Shown here piece after piece: positions 51,454-61,100 of a DNA stretch of 64,000 nt. Under the pieces are notes generated by a model. It worked only from the letters and a program-made list of their open reading frames with translations. It made no database searches and was not told the origin of the DNA. The stretch spans positions 1 to 64,000 of the forward strand of contig JAGTXO010000079.1 of NCBI GenBank assembly GCA_019448385.1, in the 5' to 3' direction. This stretch comes from Diacronema lutheri. Its lineage: Eukaryota > Haptophyta > Pavlovophyceae > Pavlovales > Pavlovaceae. The translations under genes were made by a program, and so were the position numbers. Position 1 is the first letter of the stretch. Every line of letters begins with the position of its first letter.

Positions 51454-54400
51454 CTACGAGTGCTCGACGCCGTCGATGTCGACGTAGCGGTTGGCCGCGT
51501 CTGGCATCGTGAACACGTTCGCGCCGCTCACCGCGCCGAGGAGCGCATGGTTGTCGCGCGCTTCAAGCTCGCGCCGCTGGCAATCCACCTGCGGCACGCT
51601 CGCCGCGATTGTACGGTGCGTGAGCGGCGTGAGCGAGCGCATCGCGCTCGCCGTGCTCGACGCGCGGAGGCGGCCCGCGCGCGCACCTTGCACTTGAGTA
51701 GGCGGTGGAGGTCCTTGTACAGGTGGATCTGGCCGGCGTTGCGGTCATGGTTCTCCTTGACCAATCGCTGCTGCGCGCGCAGATCCTTGGTCTGCTCCTC
51801 CTGCGCGCGCATGCGCGCCGCGTACGCGTCGCCGATGCGCGTCGAGCCCGCCGCCTCCGAGCGCGCGCGTGACGCGGAGACGTCAAGTATCTGCGAGAGG
51901 GAGTTGAGGTAGTGGTAACGGCTCTCCTCCTTTGCAATGTCCTCTTCGTACGCGCCCACCTCCTCCTGCAGCTTTGAGAGCTCGGCATCAAGGCCGACCG
52001 CCGTGTTCTCGTACGAGGACTGCACGGGACAAACAAAAGGGAGGGAAAAACAAAAATGGGGGACAAGGGGGGAAAGGGTGTGAGCGGGCCGACGCGCGGC
52101 TCCGTCGAGCGTACTCGCAGGCGCGTGCGGCAACGCGCCGCTGCGTGCGCTCGACAACCCCCAAACATCCGCTCCCATCTGTTCCTCTCTTCTCTCTTCT
52201 CTCTCTCTCCCTCTCACCTTCTTGTCGATGTACTCGGCCTCGAGCTCTTGGTACTGGGCACGCAGGGCGCGTAGCTCCTTGATCTGCGGCGCGAGCTTGC
52301 CCTTTTGCGCGCGGATCTGCGCGTTGATCTCCTCGACGACGACGGCGATCTCCTCGAGCGTCTGCCCCTTGCTCTCGTCAGCCGCCGCCTTCGCCTCGGA
52401 AGCCTTCTCGAGCCCAGCCTGCACGTCCGTGTACCCGACGATCCCGTGCGCACTCTCGACGGCGCTCAGCTTGGCGCCGACGGCGCGCGCCTGCACGTGC
52501 AGCAGCTGCGGGGCGACAGCAGTGCGCGGGAACGGACGCGGGACGCGCCACGCCAAAGCGGGCGGGGTGAGAGCGTGTCATGCGCGCGCGGGCGGGAAAA
52601 AGCTGTGCGCGCCATGCCGCACGCGCGGGTGTGTGGCTGGGACGGGCTGCCATGCCGCGCATGCGTGGAAAGGCTGAGCCGTGCGACAGGCCATCTGCAG
52701 ATTCGCGCGCCCTCGCCACAGCCCATCCGCTCCTCACGCGATTGACCCATCTGTTCACCAGCCCACCCGCCCAGCCACCCAGCCTCCCACCCACCCAGCC
52801 TCCCACCCGCCCGCCCACCAACCCCCAAACATTCACCCACCCACCCATTCGGGGGTCCTGCCCCCACCTGCTCGGTCCGGTGGAGCAGCCCGTACTCCGC
52901 GCGCAGCTCGGCGAGCGCCGCCTTGCACTTCTTGTACTGCGCCGTCTTGCCGCGCAGGTTGGCCGCATACCTGCGCAACAAGACGTGGTCGCGCGCTCGT
53001 CGACGTGTCACATCGTCTCATGCCGCGCCGTGCGCACTGCGCGTGCGCGCGCGCGCGCGCACTTTTTAAAGTCGTCATTCTTGGTGGAGAGCGCGGCGGA
53101 GCGTGCCTGCGGCGCAATCTCCTCGAGCGCCGCCATCTTGGCCATCAGCTCGCGCTCGAGGCTGTCGCGCTCGGCGGCGGACGCATCCAGGCGCATCCGC
53201 ACCGCCTCGTGCTTGCGCGAGATCAGGGCGGCCTGCTGGCGGAACATGGCGAGGCCGTCGTCGGCGGACGACGCGCCGCCGGGCCCCGGGCCGCCATCGC
53301 CGCCCATCGCCGCCTGTGCGAGCTCGAGCTGGCGCGCCTTGGCCTGCAAGCCGGCCAAGTTGGCACGCGCCTCTCGCAACGCCTCTTCGCCGACGGGGCC
53401 GTCGGCGAGCGCGCCCTCCAGCTCGGCGAGGCGCTGGCGCGCGTCGTCGATGTTGGCCGGCAGCTCCCTCTCGAAGAGCGCGCGCTGCGCCTCCACCTCG
53501 CCCATGATCGCACGGAGCAGCGCCTCGCCACCGCCGCGCAGGTCCTGGGCGTTCGCGTCGCGCACGGCCGCCTGCAGCGCCTTTGCGGACTGTGCGGCGT
53601 GCGCGAGCTGCGCGCGCTGCTCGGCGACGCGCTGCACGAGGCGGCCGCCCTCGTCCTGCTCCTGCCGCAACGTCGAGATCTGCGCGCGCGCCGCGCCGAG
53701 CGCGCGCGTGCGCGCCATGGGGGGGGGGGGGGGGGGGGCATGGTGTGTTTGTGTTTGGGGGGGGGGGGGGGGGATTCGGGTGTCGCGCGCGCACGGCGTC
53801 GAGCATGTCGGTGAACGAGTCGATGGAGCGGAGGCGGTTGTCGAGCGCCTCAATCTTTGCGAGCAGCTGCTCGCGGTCCTCCTCCATCTGCACGATCGCC
53901 TTTTTAATCTCGAGCGGCGAGATGATGGCTGAGCCCGCCTTCTCGACGGCCTTGTGCGCGGCCTTGAACTGCTCCTGTAGCTCGCGCAGGTGGCCGGCGA
54001 GCTCGGCGACCTCCTCGTCGGCAAACATGTGCTCGGGCATTTCCACCGGCGTAAGGAAGCGTGCCAGATAGCTGAGCCCAAAAGGGAAGGGGGGGGGGGG
54101 GGGAGAGAGTTCACCGCAAAGCCGCGGCCGGCGCGCGCGGCCCGCGATCGCGAACACGCCGAGTGAGGTCGGCGCTCAGCCAACGCGCACACGCGCGTCC
54201 GCACTGCGCCGCGTCGGGACCGCGCGAAGCGCGCGGCCTCTGCGCGCGCACGCTCGCTTCTTGAGCTCGGGCATTCGGACAAGCATCCACGCAAGCATGG
54301 GGTGAATGGCGCGCGGGTCGCCCTGCAGCAGCGCGGTCTGGAACTGGAGCGCGTCCGCACCCGTGGCCGGCTTGAAGTTGAGCTGTCGGAGGAAATCCAT

Positions 54401-54959
54401 CATGCTGCGCGCGACACACGCGCGCAACGAGGCGGCGCGGCCGGTGGCGCGCGGCGCGCGCGGCGCGCGGCGCACGGCGCGAGGGTCCGCGAGGGTCGGG
54501 TGGGGCGAGGCGCAGGCGAGCGCGCGCGCGCTGCAGCCGCGCCAAGGGAGCAGGCATGTCGTGACGAGCAGCACGCGGCGCGGCCGGCCGCGCTGGCCGC
54601 CTCGCCGCCGTGTCGGCCACGCAAGGGAGCGCGCCGTCGGATGATCGAGCGGCAGCGCGCGAGAACGTCCGGCATGCCGGCCAGCCCGCGCCACGCGCCA
54701 GCGTGGAGCAAAGGCGCGCAACGCGCGCGCCGCCAAGCCGCCACGCGCCATGCCCGGCCGGGACGTACCGGTTGATTGTGCGCTCGGGCGTCTCGTCGCG
54801 CAGGTCGATCCGGTGCGCGTCGGAGAGCGTGCCCATGATGAGGTTGACGATCTCGAGGAGCTCGAAGGGCGACTTCTCGTCGAAGGACGCGAGTGTGAGC
54901 TTCAGGTTGAACGGAGCGTCATTCAGCCGCTCGACGATCACGTGGATCTCCGTCGCCAT
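51454..54959 (-). CDS. IFT81: Intraflagellar transport protein 81
   Basis: Eight exons close exactly: 54959-54769, 54404-54252, 54071-53795, 53679-53063, 52970-52868, 52505-52218, 52019-51687, 51588-51454; about 696 residues, close to the usual ~680. The N-terminal calponin-homology-like domain (IVERLNDAPFNLKLTLASFD, RIDLRDETPE, LNFKPATG, HPMLAWMLVRMPELKKRAYLARFL) is the tubulin-binding module. Long coiled coils follow with family landmarks: ISRKHEAVRMRL, FKKYAANLRGKTAQYKK, EYGLLHRTEQ, KEESRYHY. It forms the IFT-B core with IFT74 and carries tubulin into flagella. This shows that the organism builds cilia. The ATG at 54959 is preferred; reading further upstream enters the palindromic element. 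The leader and promoter contain that palindrome. Confidence 0.95.
53719..53773 (+). repeat. Paired poly-G tracts in IFT81 intron 3
   Basis: About 20 G and 15 G separated by GGCATGGTGTGTTTGTGTTTG, within the intron 53794-53680. Sense poly-C. Confidence 0.8.
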
Positions 54960-55444
54960 CGCGCCGGCCCGGCGGGCTGCACGAGCGCCGCGGATAACGG
55001 CCAAGCAGCCCTTAGGCCCGTTCCCTGTAAACTTTTTGGCGTCAAGTTTACGAAATTTGGGGTTTCGGCATATGTGACGATACCGAAAATCCATGGCGGC
55101 GCAAAATCGAACAGGGGCCCGAAGAGCGTCACGATTTTTGTCTGCAGAAATTTTTGTCTGCAGGGAACGGGCCTAACAGACAAAAATTTCTGCAGACAAA
55201 AATCGTGACGCTCTTCGGGCCCCTGTTCGATTTTGCGCCGCCATGGATTTTCGGTATCGTCACATATGCCGAAACCCCAAATTTCGTAAACTTGACGCCA
55301 AAAAGTTTACAGGGAACGGGCCTAGGGGGTAAATGGGCTGTATGCGCTCCCAAAAAAGGGCAACAGCACCTGTACGGTGACGCCCGGCAAATTTGGCGCG
55401 CTTCACGCACCGCACGATCGGGAGGGAGCCCAACGCCGACAACA
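54960..55444. promoter_or_regulatory. IFT81/MCMBP divergent promoter region
   Basis: 485 bp between head-to-head genes, nearly two thirds of it the palindromic MITE. Host-derived sequence is only about 53 bp on the IFT81 side and 120 bp on the MCMBP side, so core promoters may lie within the element (inference). Confidence 0.5.
55013..55324. mobile_element. Palindromic TA-flanked MITE (perfect 148-bp inverted repeat)
   Basis: Arms 55013-55160 and 55177-55324 are exact reverse complements by my reading. The 16-bp centre is CAGGGAACGGGCCTAA. The left part, 55013-55175, is itself a complete MITE: TA, the 13-bp terminal repeat GGCCCGTTCCCTG (55015-55027), and CAGGGAACGGGCC (55161-55173) followed by TA. 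The right part is an inverted copy lacking its inner terminus. Each arm has a tandem ATTTTTGTCTGCAG pair. TA target duplications suggest the Tc1/mariner group (inference). It sits 53 bp upstream of the IFT81 ATG and 120 bp upstream of the MCMBP ATG. Confidence 0.88.
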
Positions 55445-57543
55445 ATGCTCGCAGACGAGGACGCGCTCGCGCAGCCGCTCGCGCTCGTGGACGCGGCGTT
55501 CCGCGCGGCGTGCGATGACCCCGCTCGCCTCGCCTCCGGCCACGGCTGGGGCGTGCGCGCCACCATCGAAGCCGCCGTCGCGCGCGCGGGCGGGCTCGCG
55601 CGCGTGCCGGCGCTCGACGCGACGCCGGTCGAGACGCTCCGGCCGGGCTCGCTCGTGCGCTTCCAGGGGATGGTGCAGGACACATGGGACCCAGAGTACT
55701 ACCTCGGCGTCTACGAGCTCCGCGACCTCGCCACCGGCGCCATGTGCGCCGCGCCGCGCGCCGCGCCGCCGCATGCGTGCGCGCGCGCGCGCGCGCGCGC
55801 GCGCCGACCGCGTCCGGCGCGGGCGCGCGACACGCGCGCGTCGCGCGCGCAGCACGCTCAAGACGGGCAAGTTTTCCGACGCCGTCGACGCGCCACCCGG
55901 CAGCGAGGTCCTCCCGCCGCCGCGCGGGCCGCCTGCCGAGCGCGACGGTTGCCGCGGCCGCATCTACCAGCGCACGCCCGTCTTCGTCGTGCCGACGCCC
56001 GGACTGTCCGGCTGGGCGGCGGCGGCGCGCAAGGCGCAGTGCGCCGGCGCGGCGCCTGGTCCCGCCGCGCACCCCGCCCGCGCCAAGCGCGCCGCACCCG
56101 ACGACGCGGGCGCCGGCGCGGGCGGGCGCGGCGTCGACGCGGACGCGGGCGGGATGGATGTCGACGACGCGGCGCACGACGCGTTCGCGACGAAGCGCAC
56201 GGGCGCGCGCGGCGTGCGCGGCGCGGCGGTCGACGCGTCGCTCCACCCGGCCGTTGCCGCCGGCTTCCGCTACGCCGGCGCGGCCAACGGCAATGCGGCG
56301 GTCGGCGCGGGCGCGACAGCGCCGGCGGCCGGCGCGGCGGCGACCGGCGGACGGCGGACGGCGGTCGTCGTCAAGCTGTACGACGAGGAGGAGACGGGCG
56401 GCGTGCCGCACGTCTCCGAGTTGGTCGAGTTTGTGGGCATACTCTCCCTCGAGCGCGACACGCCCGAACCCGAGACGATCGCCGCCGGCGCGCCGCGCGG
56501 AGGCGCGGGGGTGGGCGGCGGCGACGCCGACGGCGGCTGGGTCGACAACGACGACGAGCGCGCACACCGCCCACCATCGTCGGCGGTGCCGCGCCTGCAC
56601 TGCGTCAGCTGGGCGCGCGTCGGTGGTCGGCCGAACCCGCTGCTGCCGCCCGCCGCCGACGCGGCCGCGCGCGCGGCGGCGACCGCCGCCGCGCGCGCGG
56701 CGGCGCCCGCGCTACGCGCCGCCGCGCGCGGTGCGTTCGCCGCCGCGCTCGGCGGCGACGAGCTCGCGGCCGAGTGCGCGCGGCGCCGCGCGCCGCCCGC
56801 GCGCGTCCGCGCCGCCGCTCCCCTCTTCTCCTGCGTCCCGCCGACCACCATGCGCTCTGACCCCTGCCCAACCCGCCCCTTCCCACCATCCCGCCCTCCC
56901 GCCGCTTTTTCGCCGCCCCTTTTAAAAAAGGTACGTGCTCCTCTGGGCGCTGTCGGCCGTGACCGCGCGCGTCGGGCCGGCCGGCGCGCAGACGGCCGTC
57001 GGCGCGCTGCCACTCAGCCTCGTCGCGCCGCCGCCGCGCGCGCAGCGGCCTGCCGCGCCGCCCGCGCCGCTGCCGTCGCCGCCGGCGATCTCGCGCGCCC
57101 TCGCCGCGCTCGCCCCCGTCACGCGTCACCTGCCCGTGACGATCGGCGCTCTCAACGCCGGCGCGTACCGGCCGGTGCGTGACGTGGCCTCGGCGCTGCT
57201 CTCCGACGCGGCCCTGCAACTGCCAGCCGGTGCCCTCCTCGTCGCCGACGAGCGCACGATGGGCGCAGGCGAGCTTAGCACCGCAGGCGTCGCCAACCTG
57301 CGCGCCCTCGCCGCCCTCGCCAGCCGGCAGACCTTGGAGTACGGCTTCGGCCCTTACGAGCTCGCCTTCGAGACGGACGTGCCCACGCTCTTCCTCTCGC
57401 AAGGCAAGCCGCTCGCCGCCTCCGCCGCCACGACGCTCGCCGACGCCGGCCCCGGCGGCGCGGAGGCGTGCGAGGTGCCTGTCGACGCTGCGTCGATCGG
57501 CGGCGACGACGGCGCGCGCGCGCCCGACGCCGCCACCGCCGCA

Positions 57544-57580
<37 letters not shown>

Positions 57581-57936
57581 AGGTGGACGCGGCCATGGAG
57601 GCGGTGGTGTCGCGTGCGCCGGGCGGCGCCGACGCCGTCCGCGCCTACCTCACGCTCGCCGCCGAGGCGCCCGCCGCGCTCGGCGAGGCGATCGCGCGCA
57701 CCGCGCAGGACGCGTTTGTCGCCGCGCGCCAGGCGGACGCGACGGTCGGCGCGCCGACGCTTCACCGCTGGTGCACGCTCGCGCGGCTGCGCGCGCAATC
57801 CGAGCTCGCCGCCGAGGTGACCACCGAGCACTGGTCCGCCACGCTCGCCCTCGAGGCCGAGCGCGCCGCCCGCGTGCGCGCGCGCGCGTCGGCCGTGCCT
57901 GCGCGCGCCGGCGGCGGCGGCGGCGTGCTCGTGTGA
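55445..57936 (+). CDS. MCMBP: Mini-chromosome maintenance complex-binding protein
   Basis: Three exons close exactly: 55445-55743, 55853-56773, 56931-57936 (phases 2,2). Family landmarks: LRPGSLVRFQGMVQDTWDPEYYLGVYE; LKTGKFSDAVD; VVVKLYDEE with SELVEFVGILSL; LHCVSWARV; AAFGxD-type ALGGDELAAEYVLLWALSAV built across intron 2; TIGALNAGAYRPVRDVASALLSDAALQLP; and the final beta-rich YGFGPYELAFETDVPTLFLSQGK. MCMBP binds and protects free MCM subunits and helps unload MCM2-7 from chromatin. Ala/Gly-rich insertions enlarge the middle. Intron 2 ends TTTTAAAAAAG rather than with a pyrimidine tract. Confidence 0.9.
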
Positions 57937-58185
57937 GCGCGCGCGGCCGCCTCCGCCGCCTCCGCCGCCCGCGGAGCGCGCGGCAAACAAAACAACACAC
58001 AAAAAAACACCTTCAACGATCTACCCCGCACGGGCTGGGTGCTCACAAAGCTTGCGCCGTCAAGCGTCTCGCAAAGGCAACGTTGAGCGACTCATTTTTG
58101 CGAGGCGGGCACAGTTCGATAGCGTAGTGCTGCCGTCGCCGCTTCCGCTAGCTCTCACAGAGGCGGCACAGAGTCGCACGGGCGG
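57937..58185. other. Convergent 3' spacer with a duplicated exon end
   Basis: 249 bp. The left part has an A-rich stretch (AAACAAAACAACACACAAAAAAACACC), a likely MCMBP poly(A) region. The right part contains a partial copy of the SENP gene's last codons (next entry). Confidence 0.5.
58107..58162 (-). repeat. Partial duplicate of the SENP gene C-terminal codons
   Basis: CACAG(T/C)TCGAT(A/G)GCGTAGTGCT and CCGTCGCCGCTTCCGCT(A/G)G occur here and again at 58188-58258, inside the coding exon. The copy lacks about 25 bp in its middle. A short tandem duplication at the 3' end of the gene. Confidence 0.75.
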
Positions 58186-61100
58186 TCACAGCTCGATGGC
58201 GTAGTGCTCTGAATTGCCCGTGCTTGCCGGCTGCAGCCGTCGCCGCTTCCGCTGGCCCTCACGCGGCGGAGACGGGCGCACGGCCGGTGGCGTCCCGCCC
58301 AAGTCGTCGATCTGCGAGACGCCCTTCCGCACGGCGCCTGCGCGCGCACTCGCAAACAAGTCACCCGCGCCGTCCGCATCGGCACCCACGGCCATCCAAC
58401 GCACGAGCGGCGGCTCAGCCGGTCGTTCGAGCGCTGCGGCGTTGCTGGCAGACGGCGGCAGCGGCGGCGCGTCCGCGCGCGGCTGCAGCGGCGCGCGCGG
58501 CGGCTCGGCCGCCGCGCGGCTCGTCCGCGGCTCGATCGGCGCGTCGACGCGCGCGCTGTTCGTGTCTGCGGCGCGGGCGCGTTTGCCCAGGGGTTGCGGG
58601 CTGTCGGCGGCGGCCGCTCTGCGCGTGCGCGCCGAGCCGCCGGTGCGCGACACGACCGGCCGACTCGCCGCGTCGACCGGTTGCGCGGGCGACGCGCCGA
58701 CTTCGTGCCGCGCGTGCGGCGCTGCGCGCGTGTCCTGCGAGAGGAGCTGCACACCGTCCGATGAATCCTCGCACTCGGCCGGCGCCGGCGCCCCCGCCGC
58801 CATCGCCGCAGCTGCCGCCGCAGCGGCTGCGTCCGCGTCCGCGCGCCGCTGGGCCGCGGCCTTGGTGTCGATGACCGCCGCCATGCGCTGGCGGAGTGCG
58901 CATGCCTGCGATGGTGGGTACCAGTCGGGGCGGCGCAGCTGTGCACGCGTGGCGCGGAGGGGCGAGCGCGCGCCGGCGTGAGCGGGGCGCGCGCTCCGGG
59001 CGGAAGCGCGCGGCGCGCACGCGCGCGGGCGCGCTGGGCACGGAGGGCTGTGCGCGCGCGTGCCGCGCCGGCGGCGCGCCCCCTGCACGGGCCGCCAAGC
59101 CAGTCCGAAGGTCCGACAGTCCGACACTCAGGCCATCGGACAGTCCGGCGCGCGCACCGGATAATCCTTGGCCGAAACGACGCCCTCGAGCCACGCACTG
59201 ACGCTCTCGCAGACGAAGAGGCCGCAGTCGACGCCATTCGGCTGCTGCGGCACGCGGCAGCCCACCATCGGGATCGCCTCGCAGCTGAAGACGGGCGGCG
59301 TCGCGATGGGCGCGCCGTCCGCGCCGCCCGCGCCGTCCGCGCGCCGCGCCGCCAGCTGCCGCGCGTACAGCTCGGCGTTGCCCTTGTCCTCCCACTCGTC
59401 CGCGAGCCAATCAACGAGCAGCTCGTGCGCGCGCGTGTGGTGCATTCGGCCAAGCGAGTCGAGGAAGAGCACGACGGGCCGATTCGTGCTGCTCGCCAGT
59501 GCAGAGGCCTCGGCGAGCTCGCGTCCCACGATGGCTGCCACACCGCCCGCCGCACGCGGCGCGGCGCCGATGCGATCGGCGGCGGCGTCGGCGCTGGCGG
59601 GCGCAGCAGCGGCGGCGGCGGCGGGCGGACGCGCGTCCGCCCCGCCCGCCTCCGCCACCTCGTCCTCCGCCGCCTCCTCCTCGTCGATCAGCGAGACCAC
59701 GCCGCCGCGCTCGACGCCGCAGCCGGCGGGGACGCGCCACGCGCTGACGTACGCGCTGGGACGATCGAGCCCGGCCGGCTGAGCGGCTGAGCCGGCGGGC
59801 AAATCAGCCGTGGCGTCGAGCGCGGCGAGCGCGGCGATGGACACTGCCGCGATCGGCGAGGCGGCCTCGCCGCTCATGTAGCGGTGCGCCAGCCTGCCCA
59901 GTCGCCCCACCCGCCAGGCGTCCGATTGCCAGGCCGCGCCGGGCGCGGTCGGCCTCACGGCCGCCGCGGCAGAGGCGCGCGGCAGCGGCAGCGGCAGCGG
60001 CAGCGGCGTGGACGCGCGGTCGGCCGCGCCGCCCAGCGGCAGCGGCGGCGCGTTGCGCACCTCGAGCGCCTCGTCAAACATGGCGGACTGCGCCATCTCG
60101 TCCAACAGAGGCCACGCGCTCGCACGAGCGTCCGCGCTCCCCGCGGCGTCGCTGCCCCTGCGCGCGGTGCGCAGGGCACCGCACTCCGCCCCGCGACCGG
60201 CCGCGGCAGCGCCACCCACGGCGTGCAGCGCGCGCGTGCATGGCGGCGTCATCGGCGTGCTCTCGTCGTCCTCGTTGCGCACGATGGCGGCCTCCTCAGC
60301 CGTTTCACCGATTGCCGCCGCCGTTTCAAGCCGTGCCGCGATGCGCGCCTCCGCGTGCGCGTGCATGTGACGCCCACCCTTAAAGCGCGCGAGCGCTTCC
60401 TCCTCCGCACATCCCTTCTCCTCCGCATACCCCTTCTCCTCCTCCGCATACCCTCCCTCCTCCTCCTCCGCATACCCCTTCTCCTCGTCCTCGTCCTCGT
60501 CCCCAGCTCGCCATTCGTGCGCCTCTGCGCGCGCCTCGGGCAAGTCGTCGTGCGCTCCGCCGCCGTCGTATCCGCCGTCGTCGCGCGCGGCGCGGTCGTT
60601 GGCGGGGCCGGAGCGCACGTCGGACTCGCCGTCGTCGGAGCCAGCGCGCGAGCGTAGCTCGGATCGCAGCTCGGATCGCAGCTCGGACTCGGACTCGGAC
60701 TCGGACTCGGACTCGGACTCGGACTCGGACTCGGACTCGGACTCGGACTCGGACTCGGACGCAGCCGCCGGCGTCTCCGCCGCGGCGCGCGCGTCGGCGC
60801 GCGCAACATCGGCGAGGGCGCGCTGCTTGTCCCAGCCGGCGTGCGGGTAGCACACGACGGCGAGGCTCCAGTGCAGGTCCTCGTTGATTGGCACGAGCAA
60901 AAAGTCCTTGCGGAACACGTCGACCCGCCTCGTCCACCGCCGGACCTTTTCAAAGGCGGCGCAGCGCGGCACGCGGCGCGGCGGCGCGGCGGCGTCGGCG
61001 GCGACATCCGCGTGCGCCGCGGCGCCAACGGCGCCCGCGCGCGCGCTGCCGCGCGCGCTCGCGCCCTGCACGAGCCGCCGCCAGAAGAAGGTCGAGAAGA

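Noticed and set aside
54111-55094. Upstream extension of IFT81 through the palindrome to an ATG at 55094
   Set aside because: The extra 45 residues come from the MITE arm; the CH-like domain begins at the ATG at 54959.
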